Below are positions 26,101 to 35,037 of a stretch of DNA of 64,000 nt, piece by piece. How positions within the stretch are numbered: the first letter of the stretch is position 1; each line of letters opens with the position of its first letter. Source of the stretch: Micropterus salmoides (Eukaryota; Chordata; Actinopteri; Centrarchiformes; Centrarchidae); assembly GCF_014851395.1 (NCBI RefSeq), contig NW_024041484.1:564499-628498 (forward strand). The letters are read 5' to 3'. Below the pieces are notes generated by a model. That model worked only from the letters and a program-made list of their open reading frames with translations. It ran no database searches and was not told the DNA's origin. The position numbers were made by a program, and so were the translations under genes.

Positions 26101-29100
26101 ACCATTCTTTGTAAACCCTAGAAATGGTTGTGCGTGAAAATCCCAGTAACTGAGCAGATTGTGAAATACTCAGACCGGCCCGTCTGGCACCAACAACCAT
26201 GCCACGCTCAAAATTGCTTAAATCACCTTTCTTTCCCATTCTGACATTCAGTTTGGAGTTCGGGAGATTGTCTTGACCAGGACCACACCCCTAAATGCAT
26301 TGAAGCAACTGCCATGTGATTGGTTGATTAGATAATTGCATTAATGAGAAATTGAACAGGTATTCCTAATAATCCTTTAGGTGAATGTACAGTCACAATG
26401 GTCAGCTGACTTGCAGTGTGGGATCCAGCTATAAGCCATAACCACAGGAGAAATTGAGAGTGTGTGTGCGCTACCTGTCAACATTCTGGCAGTAGTCGAC
26501 CATCTGCAGCAGCTTCTGCTGACCAACATTCTCCATCACCACCATGGTGCTGATCCTGAAGATATCAGAGAAGCCAAAGTATACGATGCAGTCTGCTGGA
26601 AGGTCGTCTCTACCTGGATACACACAGAGGCATTTAATTAGGTTTGTCTGCAAAAATACAAAGGCTGTATAAACTAGTGCTCTGACCTGATTACTAAGTG
26701 TCTACCTGCACGTCCACTCTCTTGATAGTAGTTCTCGATAGACTTGCTGATGGTGTGGTGGATGACAAACCTGACATCAGGCTTGTCGATGCCCATGCCA
26801 AACGCCACGGTGGCCACCACCACCTGGGAGCACAACACAATCACATACTCTAACATGTTAAAAAATGAGATTTTTTAAAGTTGTTTTGCACACTATCCAA
26901 TTAATCGGTTCATTGATTTAATAAAGCATAAATGCCAAATAATATCTGGTTCCAGCTTCTCCAATGTAAAGATTTGCTACTTTTCTCTTTTTGTCATCAC
27001 TGTAAGCAGAATCTCTTTGAGTTTAGGACTGCTGGTCAGACAAAACCAAGCTTGTTTGTGGGTTTTTATGTTGCTTATACTTTTTATTTGGTAAATCAAA
27101 TGTCAAAGTCCGATTTTGGTCATAATGAAATGTGACCAAACATAGTATGCTTGACTTCTGAACTATTCAGTAGGATCAGAGGATGAACATCTTAATTTAT
27201 TGTGATTGTTCACCATAAACCAAAGAAAAAAATCTTGGCCCAATGCTTCTAGAGACACCTCCCAAAAAAATACCATTAGATGTGTCACACCCAAATACCT
27301 GAATTTTGTTGGAGGTCCATTTGCGGTGAATGCGGGACTTCTCATCAGGGTCCATGTTAGCATGGTACGGATAGGCCAGGATGTCTCTCTTCTGAAGTTC
27401 AGATGATACGGACTCTGCATCCTTCTGGGAAAACACGTACACAATCCCTGTGGCGCGCGCACACACACACACACACACAGGAATTATGGAGTAGGACTGC
27501 TCTGTATGTGAATATGCAGTTAAATAATGTATTCAGACATATCTAAAAAGCACTCCAGAGGCCCGGATTTTTATTTTAGGGATTTTATTGACTGTAAACT
27601 GGAACTGTCACTACCAGGTTTTCAACAGTACGTTAAATATGGCACAAGAGAGGACAGAATCCTTGATAAGTACTATTGTAATATGAAAAATGCCACATGA
27701 GCTGGGCTAAACCCCCACTGTCAAACTGGGACCATAACGTTGTCCATCTCATCCCCACTTACAGAACTGTTCTCATGAGCAGAAAACCATACACCAAGAC
27801 TGTAAAGGTCTGGACTGGAAGTGGCAGAGACTGTTACGGATTACATAAAATTCTGTGTGGACAATTTTTAACCTCAGAAAGAAATAACTGTATATCCTAA
27901 CAACAAACCATACATAACTAAGGTGGTTAACTAAGACTGTATCAACAGCAAGAAACTGGCATTTATGAACCAGGACAGAGCCCAACTGATAATTGTGCAA
28001 ACAGAACTTAATAACTTGCTCAGGGAAGCCAGGTGGAGACAAAGAATTAATTGAACAGAGTTTTACAGAAAATAACTAAAAAAAATAAACTATGGGACAC
28101 CATGAAGGTAATTACTATTATGACACCAGCTCAAAAATGCATCAGTACCTCTGATGACCTGCAAAAAGCTTTGAGATTTGAATCTTGGGTCTTCTCCTCT
28201 GAATGGAAGAATGTTTTAGAGACAATTTCTGTCACAGAACAGGACACAAGACTGGTGATAGAACCTCAGGAGGTCAGATTGCTTTTTAAAGACTTGTGTA
28301 CTAAGAAGGCCACTGGGCCAGATGGAATATCTGCATTCCTGCTAAAGACATATGCAGAGGAGCTAACCCCTGCATGGTGCCCCATCTTCCAAAAAATCAG
28401 TAGACTAACAAACCATCCCCACCTTGTGGAAGAATTCAGTAATTCCACCAGTACCTTAAAAACCTTGCCCAAAGGTGAATAATGATTTCAGGCCTCTTGC
28501 TTAAGAAATGACACCATTATCATTTCATGACAATGGTGTCATTTCTTAAGCAAGAGGTTGGAGGGTTTTTAGATTCTTTTCAGTTTGCCTTTAGGCAGGG
28601 GCGTGGCACAGATGACGCTATTAACAGCATCTCACATCTGATCAGTAAACACCTTGAGGACCCCAAGGCCTACACGCATTTTGTTTGTTGATTTTAGTTC
28701 AGCTTTTAACACTCTGCAGCCTCACATGCTCATCCAGAAACACATGAATGTGAACCCTTTTATTCTCAACTGGTATTTTAGTTTTTTTTTTAACAAACCG
28801 TACTCAACAGGTCAGAGTGAATACTGCTCTCACGGAGCCCAGGCCAATCAGCACTGGTGCCCCTCGGGGCTGTCAGCTCTCCAGTCCTCTTTACACTGTA
28901 TACTAAAGACTGCACTAGACTCCACGCTGACAATTATATTATCAAATTCTCAGATGATACAGCAATCCTCGGCCTTATGCACAAAGATAGAAGCCCAGCA
29001 GCCTATCATTTGGAAATTGAGGAATTTGTCCATTGGTGTGACGACAACTATCTTGTGCTAAATGTGACCAAGACTGAGGAGATGGTGTTTGATCCAAAGG

Positions 29101-32100
29101 CGACACCAGGCCTGTAGTGATCAACAACTTACCCATTACTCAGGTTAACTCTTACAAGTACCTTGGTGTACATATCAATAATGCACTTGGCTGGAGGGAC
29201 CACGTGAATACTCTCTGCTCCAGACTTCAGCAGAGGATGCATTTTTTACAAAGACTTAGAGTGTATGGAGTCGAACTGAAATATATGTCGTTTTATCATG
29301 CAATACTAGAGAGTATTCTAAGATACGGTATCACAGCCTGGTATGGTCACCTGATAGTACAGTCCAAATCACAGCTCTCCCGTCAGATACAGACAGCTAT
29401 GAAGATTATGGGGGTCAAAAACCATCTGCCCCTTCAGACAATTAATAAGCAATCGGTTATCAGACTGGCAAAAAAATTAGTTTCCGATCCAACCCACATA
29501 CTTCACCCAGAATTTCAGCTTTTACCCTCTGGTAGAAGATTCAGGGTTCCTAAATGCAGGTTAAACCGATAAACACTCATTTGTGCCTATGTCCATTAAG
29601 CTTATCAACACTAAGATGTAGGCTAGCTGGGTTGTGCTCTGTCATTGTGCAATAAGTAGGCTATTGGGGTTATGCAATATGTTAGTGGTGTAACACATGG
29701 GCTGTTGAATTGTTCAATATGTCATTGTATATTGCATAGGTTATGTGAAATGTGTCATTTGTGCAATATGTAGGCTATTGGGGGTGTGCCATATCTCATT
29801 GTGCAAAGGTTGCGCTACATTTGCGGTGAATGCAGCCGACAGGGTTGTTCAATCAAAAACTGTCATTGGAAGAAGGAGTTAATGTGCTGACTATATACCG
29901 GTCTAATGAATATGAGAGCATGTGTTGTGTTGAATGAGTGTATGTGCTGAGAGAAGTTTATTTCTGTATTTTGTGTTGTCTTTGTAAAGCTGCAGAACAG
30001 ACCAAAAACAAATTTCCCTTAGGGGACAATAAAGTATATTGCATCTTATCTTTGTAGATCTAAGTACATTAGCCCTAATGTCTTTAGTCCTGTCAGTCTG
30101 GTTTGCTGCAGTACCTGACTGGTCCTTGTATCTGTTCTTGATCAGAGAGGCAATGTCGCATATTGATGCATTATTGTCAGAATCTTTACAACGAACCTGA
30201 GAAAGAAGCAGACTGTTAGGGTCACGAACATTTTAAAATCGAGATGCAAGACTGACTTATTAAATGTATTACGTCTGACATGTAGTATCCACAGAGGTAG
30301 TACTTATAGATGACTGTATGTTTTTATGTAATAGGCTAAACATCAGTATGATCTTTCATGTTTTGTAATGTGACTTTGAAACGTTGTGCAGAGCAGGTGG
30401 GAGCATGTGCTTGACAGAGAAACATTCGGTCGGTGTGTGCGCGTGTGTGTGTGTGTACCGCCCTGGTTACCACCTCGTAGTAGAGATTAGGTCGGTTAAA
30501 GGATGCAGTCAGTGTGACTGCCTGTGGCACGCACAGGATCTTCTCACAGTCCTTGAGGACGCTACTGGTTGCCGTGGCTGTGAGCCCGAGCAGTGGGACT
30601 TCAGGGAACTGCCTCTTCAGGATGCCCAGCAGTTTATAATCTGCATACAGACACACACAAACACAAGCATGCACATGCTTTTCTCAACTTTGAAGATAAA
30701 CTTTGATCTCAAGGGAGGTTGTATTGAAAGAACTATACTTCCACACTCCTCCATCCTAGTGAAGGGGGCCTCTCACCTGGTCTGAAGTCATGTCCCCACT
30801 GGCTGCAGCAGTGCACCTCGTCCACAGCGATACGACTCAGCAGGTTTGCTTTGTAGGCTCTCTCCAGACGAGACATGAGCAGCTTACTTTTGGCGATCTT
30901 CTCTGGAGTCACGTACAACAGCTTGAAAGGGGCCTTGGGATCAGTCATTCCAGTCATGACTGTCTTGACGTGCTCCTAAATTTTTTTTCAATACATTTTC
31001 ATTTCTTTTTTCAATGAAAGACCAAAACATGATTATGAGCTGTACAAATGTAAATCAGTTTAGACATTTATTTTCCCAAACCTGTTCTGACAAACAAAAA
31101 CAAATGACTTTTTTTTGGTAAAAATGAACCTATCGGTAATAAGCCAGAACAGCAAAAAGAGAAAACCAAGTGATTTACACACAAATAGACTGCTGTAAAT
31201 AAGACAGCACAAGACACATGCAAACAACATAAACATGCACAATAGCCTGTATTATTAATACAACAATGCCTATAATATAAGATCAGACTGTCCCCACACT
31301 TCATATTAAATATGTAAATGTAGAAAAATTATTTTGAATCCTCTCAGGCATTTTTCTTTCCTTTTGTTATTTTACACTCACACTATGTATCTGTGTTTTT
31401 AAGCAAAGTAAAATCTGCACAAGTTGGAGACAAGACTTCAGTGCAGAAGCAACATGACTGCATTAATTTGTGTTATGTTAGGGGACTTGGCACCTGCCCA
31501 CAGTGCCAAAACTACCAGTAACTGGTTTGCTGACCATGGTGTTTGATTGGCCAGCCAACTCGCCTGACCTGAACCTCATAGTTAATCTATGGGGGATTGT
31601 CAAGAGGAAAAAGAAAGACACCAGACCCAACAATACAGACGAGCTGAAGGCTACTATCAAAGCAACTTGGGCTTCTAGTGGAGAGGGTTAGAAATGGCAA
31701 CTAATGGCTCACTTTACATTCACGTGCTCCTCGGATGGTCCCATTTTGGGTTTTTTTCGACTTATGTGTATGTGCGCGCTTAAGTCAGAATGTGGAATCA
31801 ACATTCACACTACTACAAAGATTTGTTGGATTAGCATTATCAGAGCAATTTGATTTCTAAATCCAACAACAAAAAGGGTGTGAAAACTTTCAACATATGG
31901 TCCCGTTTTAATGTCTTTATATAATATAGTTTTATGAGATGCAACTGTATATAATTTGAACTAGAAAAACAGTAACTGTGAAAGTACTTTGTTTTACAAT
32001 ATATTGCTACAGAGTATAAACTGTAGGTATGCGAGGTATACTGGTCAGAATGATGACTACAGGGTTATTTCCAAATTTATAAAAAAATATATATATTTTG

Positions 32101-33297
32101 TAAAAATCTAAAGTCTTTCCAAAACAGTGAAACCTATTGATCTAAATGGTCTTTTATGTCAACATTCTTATGAGTACATTCTGTGGAATATGAGGTTCAT
32201 GCAGTTTTGTCACTGTGCTGCATAAGAAGATATAAACAGACTGAAAGCTGAGCTGATGTGAAACAAACAAGCAGAATATGGCTGCCAGTCGTTACCTTGC
32301 TACTGGACCTATTCAGCATGACTGCTGACACGTCCATGGACTTCAGGTACATGATCTGGTCCTCCATCAGGGACACCAGGGGAGTGACAACCAATGTTAA
32401 ACCTGACACACAAACACACAGATTATGGAAGGGCTGCAGAGTTGATATTCATGTATGCTCAGTCCCAGCTGTTCTCTTCTGTGACCCAACAATGGTGGAA
32501 CAAGCTACCACATGCCATCAGCAGGGGCGTCCCTCTCTAACTTTAAGAAGCTCTTGAAAACCCATCTCACTTCCTCTTATAAAACCTCTGACCTCTAACA
32601 TGCACTTCCTGTGCTCTTCTTCTTTCGCTTTAAAATGATCTTGTATTAATTGCATTCAATTAACTTTTACTTCTTTCTCTAGGTATTTACTCTATTGATG
32701 CAGTATGCGCCAATAGCTCTGAGTAATTGTATATCTAAATGTATGTACTCTCAGAAACTGTATACACAAGCAGTGTGAGGGCAGGGGTTTAGAACCAATA
32801 CTTTGTGTGTTCCAGTGTACCCTTAGAGCAGACTGCAGGCAGCTGGTAGCAGAGGCTTTTTCCTCTTCCTGTGGGCATCACCAGGAAAAGATCTCTGCCA
32901 GACAGGGTCAGGTTGATGGCCCTCAGCTGCAGTGGTCTGAACTTTGAGAGATGGAACGAGTCTTTCAAGTGCTGCTCCACTTCTCTGGACCATGGAAAAT
33001 CTACCAAACATCAAGAGATTAACACAGGTCAACACACAAATCTATTGACTCTAATTTTATAGCCATGTGTGTAAGCTACCTGTGCTGTCAAGAGCTGTAT
33101 CTCCTGCTCATAGGTCATTACTGGATCAGCAACAGATGAAGAGGATGATGGCTGTGCAGCATCACAGGCTTCCTCCAGCTGCTGCAGCAGTGCATTCTTA
33201 CGAGAAGTCAGCTCGGCCTGCTTCTGCAGGAGCTCTGTGATCTGCAACTCTACCAACTCTAGGTCTGCCTCCACCGAGTCCAGCTCTGCCTGTACAT
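13132..33297 (-). CDS. RECQL: RECQL (RecQ1 ATP-dependent DNA helicase), coding span
   Basis: RecQ-family 3'-5' helicase acting in the nucleus in replication-fork and repair processing. Thirteen coding segments are read on the minus strand, with GT-AG introns; all phases agree except at the first junction. In order they encode an N-terminal coiled coil, helicase motif I (MPTGRGKSLCYQLPA), Ia (VVTPLVSLMEDQ), the DEVH box (AVDEVHCCSQWGHDF), III (GLTATAT), IV region (VFSQKDAESV), V (VATVAFGMGIDKPD), VI (YYQESGRAGRDD), the zinc-binding Cys cluster (CNQMCDTC) and a winged-helix part (FSFTPYTTYFYMKLG). All match the order of vertebrate RECQL. The exon with the start codon was not found. Introns host Tc1 elements, a LINE, an L2 piece and composite copy 2. 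Oddities: a phase mismatch between the first two segments, Arg in motif I, and an uncertain C-terminus. Confidence 0.93.
13174..14952. other. RECQL intron sequence, nothing recognised
   Basis: AT-rich intron. I see no repeat or coding segment that I can support. Confidence 0.5.
14953..16388 (-). mobile_element. Tc1-like transposon 1, in a RECQL intron
   Basis: DNA transposon flanked by TA at 14951-14952 and 16389-16390, with imperfect inverted repeats of about 150 bp starting CAGTATCTCAC / TAGTATCTCAC. It carries a transposase on the minus strand, same strand as RECQL. Size (1.44 kb) fits the family. Confidence 0.9.
15192..15925 (-). pseudogene. Tc1 transposase, dead
   Basis: Paired-domain-like N-terminus (SLGNRRMSATSIAAEVEG, VSAQTIRCTLHQVGLRG) and DDE catalytic part in two frames split near 15390. 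The first catalytic Asp is replaced (LWSGETKINLFG in place of WSDETK). The second Asp (FQHDNDPKHT) and the Glu (SPDLNPIEHLWG, other frame) remain. The lost Asp and frameshift mean it is inactive. The N-terminal part, right of 15925, continues degraded. Confidence 0.88.
16457..16586 (-). CDS. RECQL: RECQL coding segment 12 (winged helix end)
   Basis: Encodes EDFSFTPYTTYFYMKLGCKA, PLLKNQTHKLSMKMR and PTVTGSAV, including the tip of the winged-helix hairpin. 130 nt; acceptor TTCAG, donor GTG|GTGAGT. The intron to segment 11 is 7.8 kb and holds composite copy 2 and a Tc1 element. Confidence 0.92.
17082..20295. mobile_element. Composite tandem-repeat element, copy 2, in a RECQL intron
   Basis: Starts AAAGCTGCAAGCAGCG like copy 1 and ends with three hairpin units (CCTCGCACGGTCGTGCTCGG, GCCCTAA). 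Long stretches, for example 18173-19280, are almost identical to 3806-4912 of copy 1. It has a single full 469-bp unit plus the diverged last unit. It keeps about 29 bp near 17737 that are deleted in copy 1, and has a (TA)n run at about 20111-20140. The near identity points to a recent origin of one copy. Confidence 0.78.
19513..19526 (+). promoter_or_regulatory. CTCF-core-like motif in copy 2
   Basis: CCAGCAGGTGGCGC, the same 14-mer as in the copy 1 array. Binding is inferred only. Confidence 0.3.
20296..21157. other. RECQL intron sequence
   Basis: No coding. A segment near 20588 (GGTGGGCAGTATTTCGGTAT) resembles the end of a hAT-type MITE, but I cannot place its other end. Confidence 0.35.
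21158..22662 (+). mobile_element. Tc1-like transposon 2, in a RECQL intron
   Basis: Flanked by TA at 21156-21157 and 22663-22664; inverted ends CACTGCTGAAAAAAATAAAA and its near-complement AAATAAAGGGAACA type at the right. 1.5 kb. It lies antisense to RECQL. Confidence 0.92.
21397..22400 (+). pseudogene. Tc1 transposase, frameshifted
   Basis: Helix-turn-helix N-terminus (AQVVQLIQDGTSMRAVARRF and RRGGGRRRATTQQQDRYL), then the DDE domain with the three acidic residues still readable: VLFTDESRF near 21833, MQDNARPHVAG near 22100 and RSPDLNPIEHIWDIM near 22190. Frame breaks or stops near 21762, 22020 and 22150 prevent a full protein. The C-terminus SMPRRCREVIQARGGHTTL is typical. Confidence 0.9.
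22663..24345. other. RECQL intron sequence
   Basis: No coding. A 24-A run at about 23000. Bases near 23450-23500 (CCTAGGGGAAACACTGAAA) look like the end of a hAT-type element; its start was not found. Confidence 0.4.
24346..24562 (-). CDS. RECQL: RECQL coding segment 11 (winged helix)
   Basis: Encodes DYTTVEITQHARQVVQIVEL, MDEKLTPLKLVDAWMGKGPA and RLQAEAVIVFLLLQRYL. 217 nt; acceptor CCCAG, donor TGAG|GTGACA. Confidence 0.93.
24683..24774 (-). CDS. RECQL: RECQL coding segment 10 (zinc-binding)
   Basis: Encodes CRRSLMAVHFDEVWDHEG and CNQMCDTCRHAK, the remaining Cys ligands of the zinc site. 92 nt; acceptor AAAG, donor AAAG|GTTTGT. A Tc1 element separates it from segment 9. Confidence 0.92.
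25190..26387 (-). mobile_element. Tc1-like transposon 3, in a RECQL intron
   Basis: Flanked by TA at 25188-25189 and 26388-26389. Short inverted ends, CACTCACCTAAAGGATTATT and its counterpart CATTCACCTAAAGGATTATT. 1.2 kb, the best-preserved Tc1 in the window. Confidence 0.94.
25251..26239 (-). pseudogene. Tc1 transposase, single frameshift
   Basis: N-terminal two helix-turn-helix regions (DLSNFERGMVVGARRAGLSI, QLLGFSRTTISRVYKEW, TLTEITTRYNRG) start at an ATG at 26239. The frame is lost near 25850-25780, where the normal sequence HQNWTVEDWKNVAWSDESRF is spread over two frames. The rest is open to 25251: YFQQDNAPCHKARII, KWPPQSPDLNPIEHLWDVVE. All three DDE residues are present in the DNA. About 330 residues in total, the normal family length. 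Confidence 0.9.
26475..26613 (-). CDS. RECQL: RECQL coding segment 9
   Basis: Encodes RDDLPADCIVYFGFSDIFRI, STMVVMENVGQQKLLQMVDY and CQNVD, with the first zinc-ligand Cys of the RecQ C-terminal domain. 139 nt; acceptor TCCAG, donor ACAG|GTAGCG. Confidence 0.94.
26706..26823 (-). CDS. RECQL: RECQL coding segment 8 (motifs V and VI)
   Basis: Encodes VVVATVAFGMGIDKPDVRFV, IHHTISKSIENYYQESGRA. 118 nt; acceptor CCCAG, donor GCAG|GTAGAC. The arginine of motif VI (GRAGR) is completed across the next junction. Confidence 0.95.
27299..27447 (-). CDS. RECQL: RECQL coding segment 7 (motif IV region)
   Basis: Encodes GIVYVFSQKDAESVSSELQK, YPYHANMDPDEKSRIHRKW and TSNKIQ. 149 nt; acceptor CACAG preceded by a (GT)n/GC run, donor CAG|GTATTT. 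A Rex1-like LINE fills most of the intron between this and segment 6. Confidence 0.93.
27590..29572 (+). pseudogene. LINE endonuclease-reverse transcriptase remains
   Basis: Endonuclease C-terminus, then reverse transcriptase: KKATGPDGISAFLLKTYAEE, AFRQGRGTDD, the palm FVDFSSAFNTL and the catalytic FSDD (IKFSDDTAILG near 28950), then the thumb (LNVTKTEEMVFD, YKYLGVHINNALG) in a frame that runs to 29572. At least four frame changes (about 28050, 28480, 28690, 28860, 29110). A 26-bp inverted duplication at 28493-28557 replaces part of the finger region. Confidence 0.85.
28493..28557. repeat. 26-bp perfect inverted repeat inside the LINE
   Basis: CCTCTTGCTTAAGAAATGAC plus CACCATT-type arm at 28493-28518 is the exact reverse complement of 28532-28557, with a 13-bp spacer. 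The right arm is in frame with the reverse transcriptase (MVSFLKQEVGGF); the left arm is the intruder. Confidence 0.9.
30115..30196 (-). CDS. RECQL: RECQL coding segment 6
   Basis: 82-nt exon encoding VRCKDSDNNASICDIASLIK and NRYKDQS, joining the two RecA-like domains. Acceptor CTCAG, donor TCAG|GTACTG. Too short to be seen as an open frame but the reading continues exactly from both neighbours. Confidence 0.9.
30474..30640 (-). CDS. RECQL: RECQL coding segment 5 (motif III)
   Basis: Encodes DYKLLGILKRQFPEVPLLG, LTATATSSVLKDCEKILCV and ASFNRPNLYYE. 167 nt; acceptor TGCAG, donor GAG|GTGGTA. Confidence 0.94.
30777..30975 (-). CDS. RECQL: RECQL coding segment 4 (DEVH box)
   Basis: Encodes EHVKTVMTG, LLYVTPEKIAKSKLLMSRLE and the Walker B / motif II RIAVDEVHCCSQWGHDFRP, which couples ATP hydrolysis to unwinding. 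199 nt; acceptor TTTAG, donor CCAG|GTGAGA. Confidence 0.94.
31505..31700 (+). mobile_element. Tc1 transposase C-terminal fragment
   Basis: Encodes FDWPANSPDLNLIVNLWGIV and KDTRPNNTDELKATIKATWA, the end of a Tc1 transposase. The catalytic Glu (usually NPIEN) reads NLIVN. No inverted repeats found nearby; a relic in a RECQL intron. Confidence 0.8.
31701..32295. other. RECQL intron sequence
   Basis: AT-rich, no feature recognised. Confidence 0.4.
32296..32402 (-). CDS. RECQL: RECQL coding segment 3 (motif Ia)
   Basis: Encodes GLTLVVTPLVSLMEDQIMYL and SMDVSAVMLNRSSSK, motif Ia region. 107 nt; acceptor GTCAG, donor CAAG|GTAACG, both phases fit neighbours. Confidence 0.92.
32455..32730 (+). mobile_element. 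L2/Maui LINE 3' fragment
   Basis: Matches 2340-2620 of the L2 copy at the left of the window (for example GGGGCGTCCCTCTCTAACTT and AAGAAGCTCTTGAAAAC). Covers the last codons and part of the 3' UTR; lies in a RECQL intron. Confidence 0.82.
32821..33000 (-). CDS. RECQL: RECQL coding segment 2 (motif 0 and Walker A)
   Basis: Encodes DFPWSREVEQHLKDSF, KFRPLQLRAINLTLSGRDLF and motif I MPTGRGKSLCYQLPAVCSK, the ATP-binding loop. Human RECQL has TGGGKS; here the third residue is Arg (codon AGA). Acceptor GGTAG, donor AAGG|GTACAC, phase 1 out, agreeing with the next segment. Confidence 0.9.
33080..33297 (-). CDS. RECQL: RECQL coding segment 1 (N-terminal coiled coil)
   Basis: Encodes VQAELDSVEADLELVELQIT and a leucine/glutamine-rich heptad region ending TYEQEIQLLTAQ, aligned with the human RECQL N-terminus (EELDSI...). 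Acceptor TTCAG at 33298, donor CAG|GTAGCT. It needs one base from an upstream exon that holds the start codon. It ends in phase 0, whereas segment 2 starts with two bases of a codon: the junction is one base short. Confidence 0.8.
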
Positions 33298-35037
33298 CTG
33301 AACAGGAACAAACACAACACAAATACCGTTAGCAAAGATTCCAAGCAAGCAATGTGAAACAGAGCCTATTTTACTGTAAAATTAGAACAAAGGGGTAAAC
33401 AAGATGCTTATAGAGTAATATGTGCATCAGGTTCTCTCAGTGGAGTTAACCAGATAGACTTCAAGGTGTCAAACCTGCGCAGGTACCTCACTCTTAGGGA
33501 GACCAGATAGGAATAGGTCATATTCAGGACAGAGTTTTGCAGGGGGTGGGGGTTGGTTGGCTACAAGTACATTCAGTGTCAACAAACTGTAAAACCCTAA
33601 CACATGAAAATCAAAACTCAACACTAAAATTAATTATTTTTGTTTGTTCATGAAGTCACCTGTCACTAGGAAAAAACAAAACGACTATGGGCATATAACA
33701 GTGGGTAAATAATAATCTGTTACATATAATTTATTTAATTTTATTGATTTCATCAGTGCAGTGCCTGTCTCATCTGTCTGCGTAACGCCCGTGTCAGACC
33801 TCTCCTCTGTGGCCCCATGCAGCTACACTCCCAATGTTCTCGCCACTGTAACTTCCACTATCTTCATCTACATTACTAAATGAAAAGGGGGAAAGAACAC
33901 ACGTGTTACTTTTTGGCTGTAACAACGATGATGACACAATGTACAAACCTGCAGTCCCTGTTAGAGCCTGAGAACCACACAATGATCAGTATTTAATGTT
34001 TAATCAGGCTACAATCAAAACTCATGTTTAGTCTGATTTTCGGGACAAAAATTACAGGAGTCAGGACAACTGCTTGTAATTTGGGTCGTCTGGTCACCCC
34101 ACTTACACCTTCTCTTTGTACCTCCCAGTGTCCCCTTGGAGCTGAGGGTCCGGGCCCCATGAAATCAATCTCCTCTCTCTTATACAAAAACAACTTCAGG
34201 ATTACCACAGAGGACCCTATGACTGTTTTTATCTTACCACTATTGCGTTCTTTAGTGTTTAATGAGGTTTGGCTAATTTTACAGTTTATAAAACATATGC
34301 AAAATAGACTGAATGACTTAAGAACAGACCTACCATTAGTTCTGTCCCCACCAGCCATTTTTCTCAGTGTGATTTACTCTGAAAGGAGCCAACCTTCCGA
34401 CTGTCAGAGATGTTGATATGAGTCACTGTTAGACAGAAAACCATGTTCAAGAAATGCATTGAAGTAGGGTAACCTTAATTCACCTTAATCTTTAGTTCAT
34501 ATTTCACATGACTGACTGGTTCCCAGACTGTTAAAATGAACTGGGGCTAATTCTACTTGAGACTCTACCACAGTCAAGTGACTGCACTTTAATTTTTGGT
34601 GCTCATCTAGTTTAGTTCCTGCTTGTTTATGTGAGTCAATACCTGACTTCTACAATTTGTTTAGGGTTTTACATTCATTAATTTGATTTGGATATAAGCC
34701 AATTAAATTTTTTATATGGCGCCACTTCATTAAATTGAAATACTGTTCCATTAACGTAATTAGCAAAATTATTATCCAGTGAGACATTCATTCTAAATTT
34801 TCAACCACTGCCACTTAACGTTAACCTATAACGTTACAGGCGCAGTGTCAACAGAACAAAGATAAATTAACGTTACTGGGCCACCTTTTGACGTTAGCCA
34901 ATCTCAACTATGGTTACAAAGCAACGTTAACTGTCACATTTTGTTCCATTTACACATAACTGGCCACAGTTATTACTATATCTTAACGTAAGGTTAGGCT
35001 CGACATCGCTGCACCTGTTTAATCACACAAGGTGGAG

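Larger units (their letters stand above)
27545..30050 (+). mobile_element. Rex1/CR1-like LINE, 5' truncated, in a RECQL intron
   Basis: Non-LTR retrotransposon, antisense to RECQL. It begins inside the endonuclease (GDHNVV-like WDHNVVHLIPTYRTVL near 27730) and ends with a tail GGGGACAATAAAGTATATTG near 30025-30045. The family call rests on LFVDFSSAFNTLQPHML, SYKYLGVHINNALGWRDHV and the C-terminal LLPSGRRFRVPKCRLNR, features I associate with Rex1. The left end is approximate. Confidence 0.82.

Noticed and set aside
31478..31660. Minus-strand 60-codon frame
   Set aside because: Antisense of the Tc1 transposase fragment.
33803..33868. RECQL first coding exon
   Set aside because: Splice-like borders and an open frame, but the outgoing phase does not fit segment 1 and no start codon is in frame.
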